From Bordetella petrii (GTDB lineage: Bacteria; Pseudomonadota; Gammaproteobacteria; Burkholderiales; Burkholderiaceae_B): 64,000 nucleotides of DNA. The notes beneath the pieces are model-generated. The model did not search any database. It was not told where the DNA came from and was given only the letters and a program-made list of their open reading frames with translations. Below are positions 50,174 through 61,566 of this stretch, piece after piece. Made by a program: the position numbers and the translations under genes. Numbering within the stretch: the first letter of the stretch is position 1; every line of letters begins with the position of its first letter. Where the stretch lies: contig NZ_JAFMZZ010000001.1 of assembly GCF_017356245.1 (NCBI RefSeq), positions 1,995,624-2,059,623 of the forward strand, written 5' to 3'.

Positions 50174-51331
50174 CTACAGCCCGCGGCGGCGCAGATTGGC
50201 GTAAAGCGCGCGCACGCCGAAAGTCCAGGGCGCGATGCCATTGCACAGGCCCACGCGGTTGACCAGCGCGCCCAGGCGCGGCGTGGCGATGCGCACGACG
50301 TCGCCGGGCCGGTGTGTAAAGCCGCTGCCCTGCCCGCCGCGGTCTTGGGTGGGCGAGAACATGGTGCCCAGAAACAGCATGAAGCCATCGGGATACTGAT
50401 GGTATTCGCAGGCCTGGCGCACCAGGTCGAGAGGGTCGCGGCTGATTTCGCGCATGTGGCTGACCCCGTCGAGCACGAAGCCGTCTTCGCCCTCGATGCG
50501 CAGCGACACGTCGTCCTGGCGCAGGTCGTCGAGCGTGTAGTGCTCGTCGAACAGGCGCACGAACGGGCCGATGGCGCACGATCCATTATTGTCCTTGGCC
50601 TTGGTCAGCAGCAAGGCGCTGCGCCCTTCCACGTCGCGCAGGTTGACGTCGTTGCCCAGCGCGGCGCCGACGGCCTGGCCGCCGCTGTCGACCGCCAGCA
50701 CCACTTCGGGCTCGGGGTTGTTCCATTCGGACTGCGGCAGCAGCCCCACCCAGGCCCCGGTGCCCACCGACGCCATCGGCGGCGCCTTGGAGAACACCTC
50801 GGCATCGGGGCCGATGCCCACTTCCAGATACTGCGACCACTGCCCGCGCGCCTGCAGCTCGGCCTTCAGGGCCATGGCCTGCGGCGAGCCGGGCCGCAGC
50901 TGCGACAAGTCGGAGCCGATCAGCGCGTGGATGCGCGCGCGTACGGCTTCGGCCTGGCCGGCGTCGCCGCCGGCCTGCTCTTCGATCAGGCGTTCCAGCA
51001 AGCTGACCGCGAAGGTGACGCCGGCGGCCTTGACCGGCTGCAGGTCGCACGGCGCCAGCAGCACCGGCCCGGCGGCGGCATCGCCCGCCAGGCTGCGCGC
51101 CAGCAAATCGGCCACCGGCCCCAGGTCTTCGCCCCGGCCGTCGCGCGCGATGGCCAGCCGGTCGGGGTGGTCGAGCAGGTCGGCCAGGGTGGGCGCCAGG
51201 GCGGTCAGGTCTACCACCCGCCCCTGGCGCACCGCCACCACGCTGGGGCCGTCGATGGGGGCGGGACGCCAGGCGCGGCCCACCAGCAGGGCGCGGTCGA
51301 GGTCTACGGGCAAATCGTTCAAGGCGGTCAT
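50174..51331 (-). CDS. fumarylacetoacetate hydrolase (FAH)-family protein
   Basis: A 385-residue member of the FAH superfamily that cleaves or dehydrates a dioxo- or 2-keto-3-deoxy-acid. The metal site shows WNNPEPEVVLAVDSGG (Glu-x-Glu) and GNDVNLRDVEGRSALLLTKAKDNNGSCAIGPF with the Asp and Lys. The length and the N-terminal 160 residues resemble the arabinonate-dehydratase-like branch (2-dehydro-3-deoxy-D-arabinonate dehydratase), but the substrate is not sure. It is divergent from an IclR gene whose start lies 109 bp away, with a clear operator between. It sits between ispB and rplU. Confidence 0.8.
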   Translation of the reverse strand: MTALNDLPVDLDRALLVGRAWRPAPIDGPSVVAVRQGRVVDLTALAPTLADLLDHPDRLAIARDGRGEDLGPVADLLARSLAGDAAAGPVLLAPCDLQPVKAAGVTFAVSLLERLIEEQAGGDAGQAEAVRARIHALIGSDLSQLRPGSPQAMALKAELQARGQWSQYLEVGIGPDAEVFSKAPPMASVGTGAWVGLLPQSEWNNPEPEVVLAVDSGGQAVGAALGNDVNLRDVEGRSALLLTKAKDNNGSCAIGPFVRLFDEHYTLDDLRQDDVSLRIEGEDGFVLDGVSHMREISRDPLDLVRQACEYHQYPDGFMLFLGTMFSPTQDRGGQGSGFTHRPGDVVRIATPRLGALVNRVGLCNGIAPWTFGVRALYANLRRRGL

Positions 51332-51400
51332 GCGGGCTCCGGTGGCGGGGCGCGGGCCGCCCCATCTCGTGCCGCCAGTCTAGGAAAGCGGCTTGCGGAT

Positions 51401-51436
51401 GTCCAATATAATGACTTTGAATCCAATATATTGGAC
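51401..51436. promoter_or_regulatory. IclR operator with two sites, upstream of FAH and IclR genes
   Basis: A perfect 14-bp palindrome, TCCAATATATTGGA, at 51422-51435 is paired with a second half-like copy GTCCAATATAATG at 51401-51413, 21 bp away (two turns of the helix). It stops 5 bp before the IclR start at 51441. The spacing and A/T-rich core fit cooperative binding by the neighbouring IclR protein, which would regulate both divergent genes. Confidence 0.75.
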
Positions 51437-51440
51437 AACT

Positions 51441-52211
51441 ATGCCCGCCCCCGATTACGACGTGCCGGCCATCCGCCGCGCCCACGACATCCTGCGCGCG
51501 CTGGCCGGCCAGCGCGGGCCGCTGCGCGCGGCCGATCTGGCGCGCGCCTGCGCCATGCCGCGCAGCTCGCTGTACCTGCTGCTGGATTCGCTGGTGCGGC
51601 GGCGCTGGATCGACCGGGCCGGCGACGGCTATGTCATCGGCCTGGAGCTGATGGCGCTGGGCGCGGCCTACCTGCGGCACGACGGCCTGCAGGCGGCGTT
51701 TCGCGCGGCCGCCAGCGAGTTCGTCGAACGCCACAACGAAGTCATGCAGCTGGCGGCGCTGGACGGCGCCGAGGTGGTGTACCTGGCCCGCGAAGACGCG
51801 CGCCGCCCGGTGCGGCTGGTGTCCGAGCTGGGCTCGCGCCTGCCTGCGCACGCCTGCGCGCTGGGCAAGGCGCTGCTGGCGGGCCTGCCCGAGGCGGCCC
51901 TGGCCGGGATACTGCCGCCGGTGCTGGCGCAGGTCAGCGAGCGCACCCAGACCGACCGTACCGCCCTGCTGCGTGAGCTGGCCCGGGCGCGGGCCGACGG
52001 CCTGGCGCAGGAACACGAAGAAGTGGCCGCCGGCCTGCACTGCTACGCCGCGTATGTGGGCGAAACCGCCCTGGGCAAGCGGGTGGCGGTCAGCACGTCG
52101 ATTCCGGGCGACCGCCTGGAAGCCGCCCATGTGCGGGCCGTGGCGCAGGGCGTGCAGCGGGCCGCGCGGGCCATCGCCGCGCGCGTGGCGCTGGCGCCGG
52201 ATGCCCGCTAA
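51441..52211 (+). CDS. IclR-family transcriptional regulator
   Basis: A 256-residue regulator: winged helix at about 8-75 (RRAHDILRALAGQRGPLRAADLARACAMPRSSLYLLLDSLVRRRWIDR) and effector domain at about 85-245 (HNEVMQLAALDGAEVVYLARE, LPAHACALGKALLAGLPE). The ATG at 51441 is the first after the operator; an ATG at 51393 would place the operator inside the gene. It controls the divergent FAH gene with high likelihood and itself by feedback. Confidence 0.88.
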   Translation: MPAPDYDVPAIRRAHDILRALAGQRGPLRAADLARACAMPRSSLYLLLDSLVRRRWIDRAGDGYVIGLELMALGAAYLRHDGLQAAFRAAASEFVERHNEVMQLAALDGAEVVYLAREDARRPVRLVSELGSRLPAHACALGKALLAGLPEAALAGILPPVLAQVSERTQTDRTALLRELARARADGLAQEHEEVAAGLHCYAAYVGETALGKRVAVSTSIPGDRLEAAHVRAVAQGVQRAARAIAARVALAPDAR

Positions 52212-52233
52212 GCGCCCGGCCTGTAAGGGGTTT

Positions 52234-52262
52234 TTGACTTTTCCACAGGGGCACGCTAGAAT
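52234..52262 (+). promoter_or_regulatory. sigma-70 promoter of rplU-rpmA
   Basis: TTGACT at 52234-52239 and TAGAAT at 52257-52262 with a 17-base spacer are close to consensus. The box lies 57 bp before the rplU start, so this is the likely ribosomal protein promoter. Confidence 0.75.
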
Positions 52263-52318
52263 CTACGGTTCGGTCAATACCGAAATTCATTCGTAGTACT
52301 CCCATTAAGGAACACCCC

Positions 52319-52630
52319 ATGTACGCGGTCGTAAAAACCGGTGGCAAGCAGTATCGCGTTGCCGCTGGCGAAAAACTCAAGGTAGAACAGATACCTGCTG
52401 ACATTGGGCAAGAAATCACCCTGGACCAGGTCCTGTCGGTGGGCGAAGGCGACCAACTGAAAGTTGGTACTCCTCTCGTCGCTGGCGCCGTGGTCAAGGC
52501 AACGGTTCTTGCGCATGGCCGGCACGACAAGGTCAAGATCTTCAAGATGCGCCGTCGCAAGCACTACCAGAAGCATCAGGGCCACCGTCAGAACTACACC
52601 GAAATCCGCATCGAAGCCATCACGGCTTGA
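52319..52630 (+). CDS. rplU: 50S ribosomal protein L21
   Basis: A 103-residue large-subunit protein with the family start [25 protein letters not shown] and the C-terminal [21 protein letters not shown]. It is preceded by AAGGAA and by a consensus promoter, and is followed 37 bp later by rpmA. Codon use differs from the surrounding genes (more A/T third bases), as often in ribosomal genes. Confidence 0.98.
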   Translation: MYAVVKTGGKQYRVAAGEKLKVEQIPADIGQEITLDQVLSVGEGDQLKVGTPLVAGAVVKATVLAHGRHDKVKIFKMRRRKHYQKHQGHRQNYTEIRIEAITA

Positions 52631-52667
52631 TGACCCGATCCGGTATTGATTAGCAGGAGCTATCAAC

Positions 52668-52928
52668 ATGGCACAGAAGAAGGGCGGCGGCTCTACGCGT
52701 AACGGTCGCGACTCAGAATCGAAGCGACTGGGCGTCAAGGTTTTTGGCGGCCAACAAATTCCGGCTGGCTCGATCATCGTGCGCCAGCGCGGCACCCGTT
52801 TCCACCCCGGCACCAACGTCGGCATCGGCAAGGACCACACCTTGTTCGCGCTGATCGACGGCAAGGTTCAATTCGGCTTCAAGGGCGCATTGAACAAGCA
52901 GGTCGTGTCGGTCGTGGCGGCCGAGTAA
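52668..52928 (+). CDS. rpmA: 50S ribosomal protein L27
   Basis: An 86-residue protein with [24 protein letters not shown], a match to the conserved L27 N-terminus that reaches into the peptidyl transferase centre, and [24 protein letters not shown] terminator lies 23 bp after it, so obgE is partly uncoupled. Confidence 0.98.
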   Translation: MAQKKGGGSTRNGRDSESKRLGVKVFGGQQIPAGSIIVRQRGTRFHPGTNVGIGKDHTLFALIDGKVQFGFKGALNKQVVSVVAAE

Positions 52929-52951
52929 CGGCAACCCGTTACCCGAACGGC

Positions 52952-52983
52952 AAAAGCCCTGTCGCATGCGGCAGGGCTTTTTT
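52952..52983 (+). terminator. rho-independent terminator after rpmA
   Basis: A stem AAAGCCCTG-TCG-CATG-CGG-CAGGGCTT followed by a run of six T. It has the classical form and lies between rpmA and obgE. Confidence 0.88.
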
Positions 52984-53001
52984 GCTTAACGGGCCGGCTA
53001 A

Positions 53002-54156
<1,155 letters not shown>

Positions 54157-54229
54157 GCCATAATCGCATTCTCGTCTACCGCCGGCCGCCCCCGCGGCCT
54201 TTCATCACCGCAACACCCCGGTCATCGCC

Positions 54230-55366
54230 ATGACTGCCGACACTACCGCTGTTTCCGTTATTGCCTCTGCCACCCGGCTGGTGGCCAAGGTCGGATCTTC
54301 CCTGGTCACCAATGAAGGGCGTGGCCTGGACCGCGCCGCCGTGGCGCACTGGGCCGCCCAGATCGCCGCCCTGCGCCAGCAAGGCAAGCAGGTGGTGCTG
54401 GTGTCCAGCGGCGCCATCGCCGAAGGCATGGCGCGCCTGGGCTGGCGCAAGCGGCCGTCGGTCATGCACGAACTGCAGGCCGCCGCCGCCGTGGGCCAGA
54501 TGGGCCTGTGCCAGGCCTACGAAGCCGCGTTCGCCGAACACGGGCTGCGCACGGCGCAGATCCTGCTTACCCACGAAGACCTGGCCGACCGGCACCGCTA
54601 CCTGAATGCGCGCAGCACCCTGTTCGCCCTGCTGCGCCTGGGCGTGGTGCCCATCGTCAATGAAAACGACACGGTGGTCACCGATGAAATCCGCCTGGGC
54701 GACAACGACACCCTGGGCGCCCTGGTCACCAACCTGATCGAAGCCGATGCGCTGATCATCCTGACCGACCAGCGCGGCCTGTACGACTCGGACCCGCGCA
54801 AGAACCCGGCGGCGGTATTCGTGTCGCACGCCCAGGCGGGCGACCCGGCGCTGGAAGCCATGGCCGGCGGCGCCGGCTCGGGCATCGGCACCGGGGGCAT
54901 GCTGACCAAGATACTGGCGGCCAAGCGGGCGGCGCACAGCGGCGCGCACACGGTCATCGCGTCGGGCCGCGAACGCCACGTATTGACCCGCCTGGCGCAG
55001 GGCGAGTGCATCGGCTCGGAATTGCGGGCCGTGCTGCCGGTGTGGTCGGCGCGCAAGCAGTGGCTGGCCGACCACCTGCGCCTGCGCGGCCGGGTGGTGC
55101 TGGACGCCGGCGCGGTGCGCGCCCTGCTGCACGAAGGCAAGAGCCTGCTGCCGATCGGGGTGACCGACGTGCAGGGCGAATTCGAACGCGGCGACGTGGT
55201 GGCCTGCGTCGACCCGCAGGGCGCCGAGTGCGCCCGCGGCCTGATCAACTATTCATCGGCCGACACGCGGCGCATTCTGCGCCAGCCGTCGTCGCAGATT
55301 GCGCGCATCCTGGGCAGCATGACCGACCCCGAGCTGATGCACCGCGACAACCTGGTGGTGATCTAG
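54230..55366 (+). CDS. proB: glutamate 5-kinase with PUA domain
   Basis: A 378-residue kinase that catalyses the first step of proline synthesis (glutamate to glutamyl phosphate). The amino-acid kinase domain spans about 15-265 ([66 protein letters not shown]). A PUA domain, common in bacterial ProB, spans about 280-360. The ATG at 54230 fits the normal start. It is co-directional with obgE after a 73-bp gap. Confidence 0.97.
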   Translation: MTADTTAVSVIASATRLVAKVGSSLVTNEGRGLDRAAVAHWAAQIAALRQQGKQVVLVSSGAIAEGMARLGWRKRPSVMHELQAAAAVGQMGLCQAYEAAFAEHGLRTAQILLTHEDLADRHRYLNARSTLFALLRLGVVPIVNENDTVVTDEIRLGDNDTLGALVTNLIEADALIILTDQRGLYDSDPRKNPAAVFVSHAQAGDPALEAMAGGAGSGIGTGGMLTKILAAKRAAHSGAHTVIASGRERHVLTRLAQGECIGSELRAVLPVWSARKQWLADHLRLRGRVVLDAGAVRALLHEGKSLLPIGVTDVQGEFERGDVVACVDPQGAECARGLINYSSADTRRILRQPSSQIARILGSMTDPELMHRDNLVVI

Positions 55367-55372
55367 GGCGAC

Positions 55373-56107
55373 CTAGGCGCCCGGCTGGCCGGGCGCGTGG
55401 GCGATGGCCGACGCATCGACATTGCCGGTGGGATTGTCGGCCAGGAAAATGTACCCCCACTGCCGCACCGCCAGCAGCGGCAATTCGACCCCCAGCCGCT
55501 GCGCCTTGGCGCGCAGGCGCGACACCATGACATCGACACTGCGCGCCGAACGTGCCTGATTCGGGCCCGACGGCGACGCCAGCAGCTGCGCGCGCGGCAG
55601 GCGATAGCCTGGCGCGGCGAGCAGGCGCCGGAAAAATGCGCTTTCGGTGAAAGTCAGCGGCAGGCGCTGGCCGCGCGGGCCGGCCAGTACCCGACCGCCG
55701 CTGGCCAGGCACCATCGGGATGCCTCGGACGGCGATTCGCCGCTGCGCAGCAGGGCCTGGGCGCGGCCCAGGGCGGCCAGCTCGCGCACTTCGACGTGCA
55801 ATGAGCAGGTGGCGTCGGCGCCGGCGGCCAGTGCCACGATGCGCGATTCGACCTCGGCATCGTCGGCCAGCACGATCACGGCGGCCCGTGGCACGGTAAA
55901 GCGCGCGATGCCGGTCAGGGTGCACAAGGCATGGGCGGGCCCTTCCAGCACCAGCACCTGCGGCGCGCGGGCTTCGGCCAGCTCGCCCAGGCGGCCAATG
56001 GCGGCGCAGTCGCGCACGGACCAGCCCGTGGCGGCCAGGGCATCGGACAAATGTGGACGGCGCGGCACGCCGCCCCGGATGACAATGGCTTCAATGACCG
56101 CTTGCAT
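55373..56107 (-). CDS. response-regulator-like winged-helix protein with degenerate receiver domain
   Basis: A 244-residue protein. The N-terminal 110 residues resemble a receiver fold, but the usual phosphoacceptor Asp is missing: the relevant strand reads VLVLEG and the acidic pair and Lys of a working receiver are not evident. The C-terminal 90 residues form an OmpR-type winged helix (LPLTFTESAFFRRLLAAPGYRLPRAQLL, then RSARSVDVMVSRLRAKAQ and VRQWGYIFL). It is therefore an atypical regulator that may act without phosphorylation. The ATG at 56107 is chosen from the conserved start. It is divergent from an XRE regulator. Confidence 0.72.
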   Translation of the reverse strand: MQAVIEAIVIRGGVPRRPHLSDALAATGWSVRDCAAIGRLGELAEARAPQVLVLEGPAHALCTLTGIARFTVPRAAVIVLADDAEVESRIVALAAGADATCSLHVEVRELAALGRAQALLRSGESPSEASRWCLASGGRVLAGPRGQRLPLTFTESAFFRRLLAAPGYRLPRAQLLASPSGPNQARSARSVDVMVSRLRAKAQRLGVELPLLAVRQWGYIFLADNPTGNVDASAIAHAPGQPGA

Positions 56108-56128
56108 GGATTCTCCGGCGAATATGAC

Positions 56129-56158
56129 AAAAGTAATAATAGTGATCGCCAAAGTAAT
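56129..56158. promoter_or_regulatory. direct repeats in the divergent regulator promoter
   Basis: Two copies of AAAGTAAT lie at 56130-56137 and 56151-56158, 21 bp apart (two helical turns), in the 54-bp gap between the winged-helix and XRE genes. Such direct repeats fit OmpR-type binding. Confidence 0.45.
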
Positions 56159-56161
56159 CTG

Positions 56162-56623
56162 ATGGCACGGTTCAATCGGCCGGTGAAGACATTTTCGGAC
56201 CGACTGAAGCACGCCAGATTGCTGCGCCACCACACGCAGAAATCGCTGGCGCGCGCCTGCGGGTTGTCACAAAGCACAATGTCGGGCTATGAAAGCGGCT
56301 TGCGCCGCTCCAGCCGTTCGCTGCGCAAGATCGCCCAGGTGCTGCGGGTCGAGCTGGATTGGCTGGATACCGGCAAGGGCCCGATGGAAAAGCGCGACGC
56401 CTACAGCCTGCCGGATACCGCGGACACACACACGCTGATGGAACCCGGCAGCGCGGGCGGCAAGGCGCCGCCGGCGCCCTGGCCGTTTCCCAGCGTGCCG
56501 CCGGCACAGATCAACGCCCTGACGGCCAGCGACAGGCGCGAAGTCGACAAATTGCTGCGCATGCTCGTGGACGGCTATCTGCGCTCGTACAGCGAGGGCA
56601 AGGGGCGCAAGCGGCGCGGCTGA
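56162..56623 (+). CDS. XRE-family transcriptional regulator
   Basis: A 153-residue DNA-binding protein with a helix-turn-helix of the Cro/CI type at about residues 12-68 (DRLKHARLLRHHTQKSLARACGLSQSTMSGYESGLRRSSRSLRKIAQVLRV). A Pro-rich linker and a C-terminal helix (ASDRREVDKLLRMLVDGYLRSY) follow. The build is like phage-derived or solo regulators. The ATG at 56162 is only 54 bp from the divergent partner. Target genes are not known. Confidence 0.82.
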   Translation: MARFNRPVKTFSDRLKHARLLRHHTQKSLARACGLSQSTMSGYESGLRRSSRSLRKIAQVLRVELDWLDTGKGPMEKRDAYSLPDTADTHTLMEPGSAGGKAPPAPWPFPSVPPAQINALTASDRREVDKLLRMLVDGYLRSYSEGKGRKRRG

Positions 56624-56637
56624 GCCCCCATCATGCG

Positions 56638-56661
56638 GCAAGGCGCCCGCGGGCGCCTTGC
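56638..56661. terminator. strong palindrome between convergent genes
   Basis: A perfect 24-bp palindrome (12-bp arms, GCAAGGCGCCCG and its complement) follows the XRE gene by 14 bp and precedes the end of the lipoprotein gene on the other strand. Flanking CCCATC/GATGGG can extend the stem. There is no T tract, so it may be a bidirectional stop or a structural element. Confidence 0.5.
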
Positions 56662-56709
56662 GATGGGTTGCTTGCCGGGGCCTGGCCGGCCCCGGGTACG
56701 CACAAGGCC

Positions 56710-57294
56710 TTACTGCGCCTTGGGAGCCTGCGATGCCGGCGCAGCGGGATCGGCCGGCGACGGCGGCGTGGCGCTGCCGCCATTGGCGGCGGGCTGGTCG
56801 CCACGGATCTTGGCGGCGATTTCAGAGGCCGCCTGGGCCGACGACACGCTGAAGGCCAGCACGCCGCGGTTGAGCGGCTCGGCGATGCGCGGGGCGGCGA
56901 CCAGTTCGCGGTCGATGACCAGGGCCAGCATGTTGCCGATGTTCTGGCTGCTGACGTCGTTGAGCTTGCGGGCGCCTTCTTCGGTAAAGCGCAGGCCCAC
57001 GAAATTCTGCCCCTTGCGGTCGACCAGGGCGGCGGCTTCGGTAAGGTCGCCGCGGGTCAGCACGGGCTGGCGCTGCATGAACAGCGAACCGTCGGGGATT
57101 TTCACTTCCATCAGGCCGGGCCCGGTCTGGGACTGGGCCACATAGAACTCGACCACGGCGGCCGTGGCGGGCTGGGTGGCCTGGGGCTTGGCAGCCGCCT
57201 CGGCGGCGTCTTTCTGGGGCGCGGTCTTGCAGCCCGCGAGCACGAGCGTCAGGACTGCGAGAGCCGGGGCCAGTTTACGTAGGGAGGGTTGCAT
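56710..57294 (-). CDS. lipoprotein with SecD head-like domain
   Basis: A 194-residue lipoprotein (lipobox LVLAGC, Cys22). The mature part contains a region like the head subdomain of SecD: FVGLRFTEEGARKLNDVSSQNIGNMLALVIDRELVAAPRIAEPLNRGVLAFSVSSAQAASEIAAKI (about 95-160). In SecD this region is periplasmic and helps pull exported proteins. A free-standing lipoprotein version is unusual and its role is unknown. The C-terminus is Pro/Ala-rich. The ATG has an AAGGAA site. It is divergent from thiC. Confidence 0.7.
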   Translation of the reverse strand: MQPSLRKLAPALAVLTLVLAGCKTAPQKDAAEAAAKPQATQPATAAVVEFYVAQSQTGPGLMEVKIPDGSLFMQRQPVLTRGDLTEAAALVDRKGQNFVGLRFTEEGARKLNDVSSQNIGNMLALVIDRELVAAPRIAEPLNRGVLAFSVSSAQAASEIAAKIRGDQPAANGGSATPPSPADPAAPASQAPKAQ

Positions 57295-57413
57295 ATCGGG
57301 TTCCTTCTTCAATGACTGGGGGCTGGCATGCCAGGCTACGTGCATCCCGGCGTTACAAAAAAGTGTACAGGTCTGGCGCGCAGACCGATAGCCCCAAGCG
57401 TATACAGATGTAA

Positions 57414-59528
<2,115 letters not shown>

Positions 59529-59552
59529 AGGTGGTGGTGGCTTTCTGTTGGC

Positions 59553-59710
59553 GTCGAGGCCGTGCCTGGGGGCGGGGGCGGGCTTCACGGGGCCGGTCGG
59601 CCGCCTTCGCGGCCGACATCGCGTTGTCAACCTCGTCAGCCTGCGGCTTCCTTCGGTTTCCCTCGCTCGGCCCCGAGGCGCCCGCCCCCGCCCCCAGGCA
59701 CGCCCTCGAC
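59553..59710. repeat. large 42-bp inverted repeat around a hairpin
   Basis: Arm 1, 59553-59594, and arm 2, 59669-59710, are reverse complements apart from about five positions (one at arm position 8 and four at 32-35). The 74-bp loop includes a perfect 8-bp stem at 59596-59617 (GTCGGCCG/CGGCCGAC). GC content is very high. Confidence 0.75.
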
Positions 59711-59805
59711 TCGCAACGGATGATCATCGCCGCATTGCTGGGGAGAATCGCGTTCTTTTGCTTCGTGGGGGGCCACCGGCCAGGAAAAGAAAATCGTGCG
59801 GGGCC

Positions 59806-59840
59806 GCCATGGCACGCCGCCCTGCGCGGCGCGCCATGGC
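59806..59840. repeat. 35-bp hairpin with GCCATGGC ends
   Basis: GCCATGGC-A-CGCCGC-CCTGC-GCGGCG-C-GCCATGGC: two nested stems of 8 and 6 bp with one mismatch. No T tract follows. Confidence 0.7.
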
Positions 59841-59883
59841 ATTCGGATGGCGGCCGGCTTGAGGGCTGATGCTGATTGGATTG

Positions 59884-59980
59884 CCAGGTGTCAGGCTCCC
59901 GAAGGGTGCCTGACACCGTGCTGTTGAGATAGCTGCTGCACACATCGGTGTCAGGCACCCTTCGGGAGCCTGACACCTGG
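59884..59980. repeat. REPIN-like pair with perfect 35-bp arms
   Basis: The arms 59884-59918 and 59946-59980 are exact reverse complements of each other, 27 bp apart. Each arm is also a palindrome of the GGTGTCAGGC...GCCTGACACC type seen at 45062-45150. The two loci in one window point to a dispersed repeat family. Confidence 0.88.
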
Positions 59981-60028
59981 CAACGACGTCAATAGAACGC
60001 CAACCTGACGCGCCCCGGGGCAAACGGC

Positions 60029-61459
60029 TTAGGCCGCGGTGTAAGCCGTCTTGACGCTGGTGTAGAACTCTGCCGCGTAGCGCCCCTGCTCGCGCGGGCC
60101 GTAGCTGGAGCCCTTGCGGCCGCCGAACGGCACATGGTAGTCGACGCCCGCCGTGGGGCAGTTGACCATCACCATGCCGGCCTGGGAATCGCGCTTGAAC
60201 TGCGTGGCGTACTTCAGCGACGTGGTGCAGATGCCGGACGACAGGCCGAATTCAGTGTCGTTGGCCAGTTCCAGCGCATGCTCGAACGAATCGGCCGGGA
60301 TCACCGCGGCCACGGGGCCGAAGATTTCTTCGCGGCTGATGCGCAGGTCGTTGCTGCAATCGACGAACAGCGCCGGCGTCATGTAGAAGCCGTCGGTGGC
60401 GCGCTTGACGCGTTCGCCGCCATAGGCCAGCTTGGCGCCCTCTTCGCGGCCGATGCCGACGTATTGTTCGTTTTGCGCCAGCTGGCTTTCATCGACCACC
60501 GGGCCGATGTCGGTGCCGGCCAGCAAGGCGTCGTCGATTTTCAGGCCCTGCAGGCGCTCTTGCATGGCGGCGACAAAACGCGGGTAGATGCCCTTTTGCA
60601 CGATCAGGCGGCTGGATGCCGTGCAACGCTGGCCGGTGGAAAAGAACGCGCCATTGACGCAGCTTTCCACCGCCACTTTCAGATCGGCGTCGTCCAGCAC
60701 CACCATGGGGTTCTTGCCGCCCATTTCCAGCTGCACCTTGGCCAGGCGCGTCATCGCGGCCTGCGCCACGCGGCGGCCAGTGGCCACCGAGCCGGTGAAG
60801 CTGATGGCGTCGACGCGCTTGTCGTCCAGGATGGCCTGGCCGACGATGCCGCCGCGGCCCATGACCAGGTTGAACACGCCCGGCGGCAGGCCGGCGCGGC
60901 TGAGGATCTCGGCCAGCGCCCAGGCGCTGCCCGGCACCAGGTCGGCCGGCTTGAACACCACCGTATTGCCGTAGGCCAGGGCGGGCGCGATCTTCCAGGC
61001 CGGGATCGCAATGGGGAAATTCCAGGGCGCGATGATGCCGACCACGCCCACCGGCTCGCGGGTGACGTCGGCTTCGACGCCGGGGCGCGTCATGGGCAGT
61101 TTCTCGCCCTGAATGCGCAGCGCCTCGCCGGCGAAGAACTTGAAGATGTAGCCGGCGCGGCTGGCTTCGCCGATGCCCTCGGGCAAGGTCTTGCCTTCTT
61201 CGCGCGACAGCAGGCGGCCCAGCTCTTCTTTGCGCGCCAGGATCTCGGTGCCCACGGCGTCCAGGATGTCGGCGCGGCGCTGGCCGGTGGTGCGGGCCCA
61301 GTCATACGCGGCGGCGCGCGCGGCCGCAATGGCCTGGGCGGTCTGGGCGGCGTCGGCCTGGGCATATTCGCCCACGATGTCGGCCAGGTTCGAGGGATTG
61401 ATGTTGTTGCGCGTGTCGACGCCGTCGACCCAGGCCCCGTTTATGTAATTCGCATGCAT
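60029..61459 (-). CDS. NAD(P)-dependent aldehyde dehydrogenase (semialdehyde type)
   Basis: A 476-residue aldehyde dehydrogenase. The cofactor and catalytic residues are in place: GIIAPWNFPIAIPAWKIAPAL, FTGSVATGRRV, LEMGGKNPMVVLDDADL with the general-base Glu, and the catalytic Cys in FFSTGQRCTASSRLIV. EEIFGPVAAV also fits. The set resembles 2-oxoglutarate-semialdehyde or succinate-semialdehyde dehydrogenases of sugar-acid breakdown. The ATG at 61459 has a GGAAGAG site. It lies 107 bp after the FAD-oxidoreductase gene and should be its operon partner under the FCD regulator. Confidence 0.87.
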   Translation of the reverse strand: MHANYINGAWVDGVDTRNNINPSNLADIVGEYAQADAAQTAQAIAAARAAAYDWARTTGQRRADILDAVGTEILARKEELGRLLSREEGKTLPEGIGEASRAGYIFKFFAGEALRIQGEKLPMTRPGVEADVTREPVGVVGIIAPWNFPIAIPAWKIAPALAYGNTVVFKPADLVPGSAWALAEILSRAGLPPGVFNLVMGRGGIVGQAILDDKRVDAISFTGSVATGRRVAQAAMTRLAKVQLEMGGKNPMVVLDDADLKVAVESCVNGAFFSTGQRCTASSRLIVQKGIYPRFVAAMQERLQGLKIDDALLAGTDIGPVVDESQLAQNEQYVGIGREEGAKLAYGGERVKRATDGFYMTPALFVDCSNDLRISREEIFGPVAAVIPADSFEHALELANDTEFGLSSGICTTSLKYATQFKRDSQAGMVMVNCPTAGVDYHVPFGGRKGSSYGPREQGRYAAEFYTSVKTAYTAA

Positions 61460-61566
61460 GTGTCTCTTCCCGTAGGGTGGATGAATGAAATGCCTCCGCG
61501 CCGCAGCGTTGGCAAGCCCGTCCGGAAGCGGCGGGCCCGCCGCTGCGCGGCTGGCGGCGCAGAAAA

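Larger units (their letters stand above)
59529..60028. repeat. 500-bp nest of palindromic repeats, no gene
   Basis: No convincing gene is seen between thiC and the aldehyde dehydrogenase. The gap holds four structures: a 42-bp inverted repeat (59553-59594 with 59669-59710, five mismatches), an inner 8-bp-stem hairpin at 59596-59617, a 35-bp hairpin at 59806-59840 (GCCATGGC ends) and the REPIN pair at 59884-59980. Open frames of 100-190 codons cross the area on both strands but contradict each other. The inverted arms would give a long RNA hairpin on either transcript, possibly the end of both operons. Confidence 0.75.
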
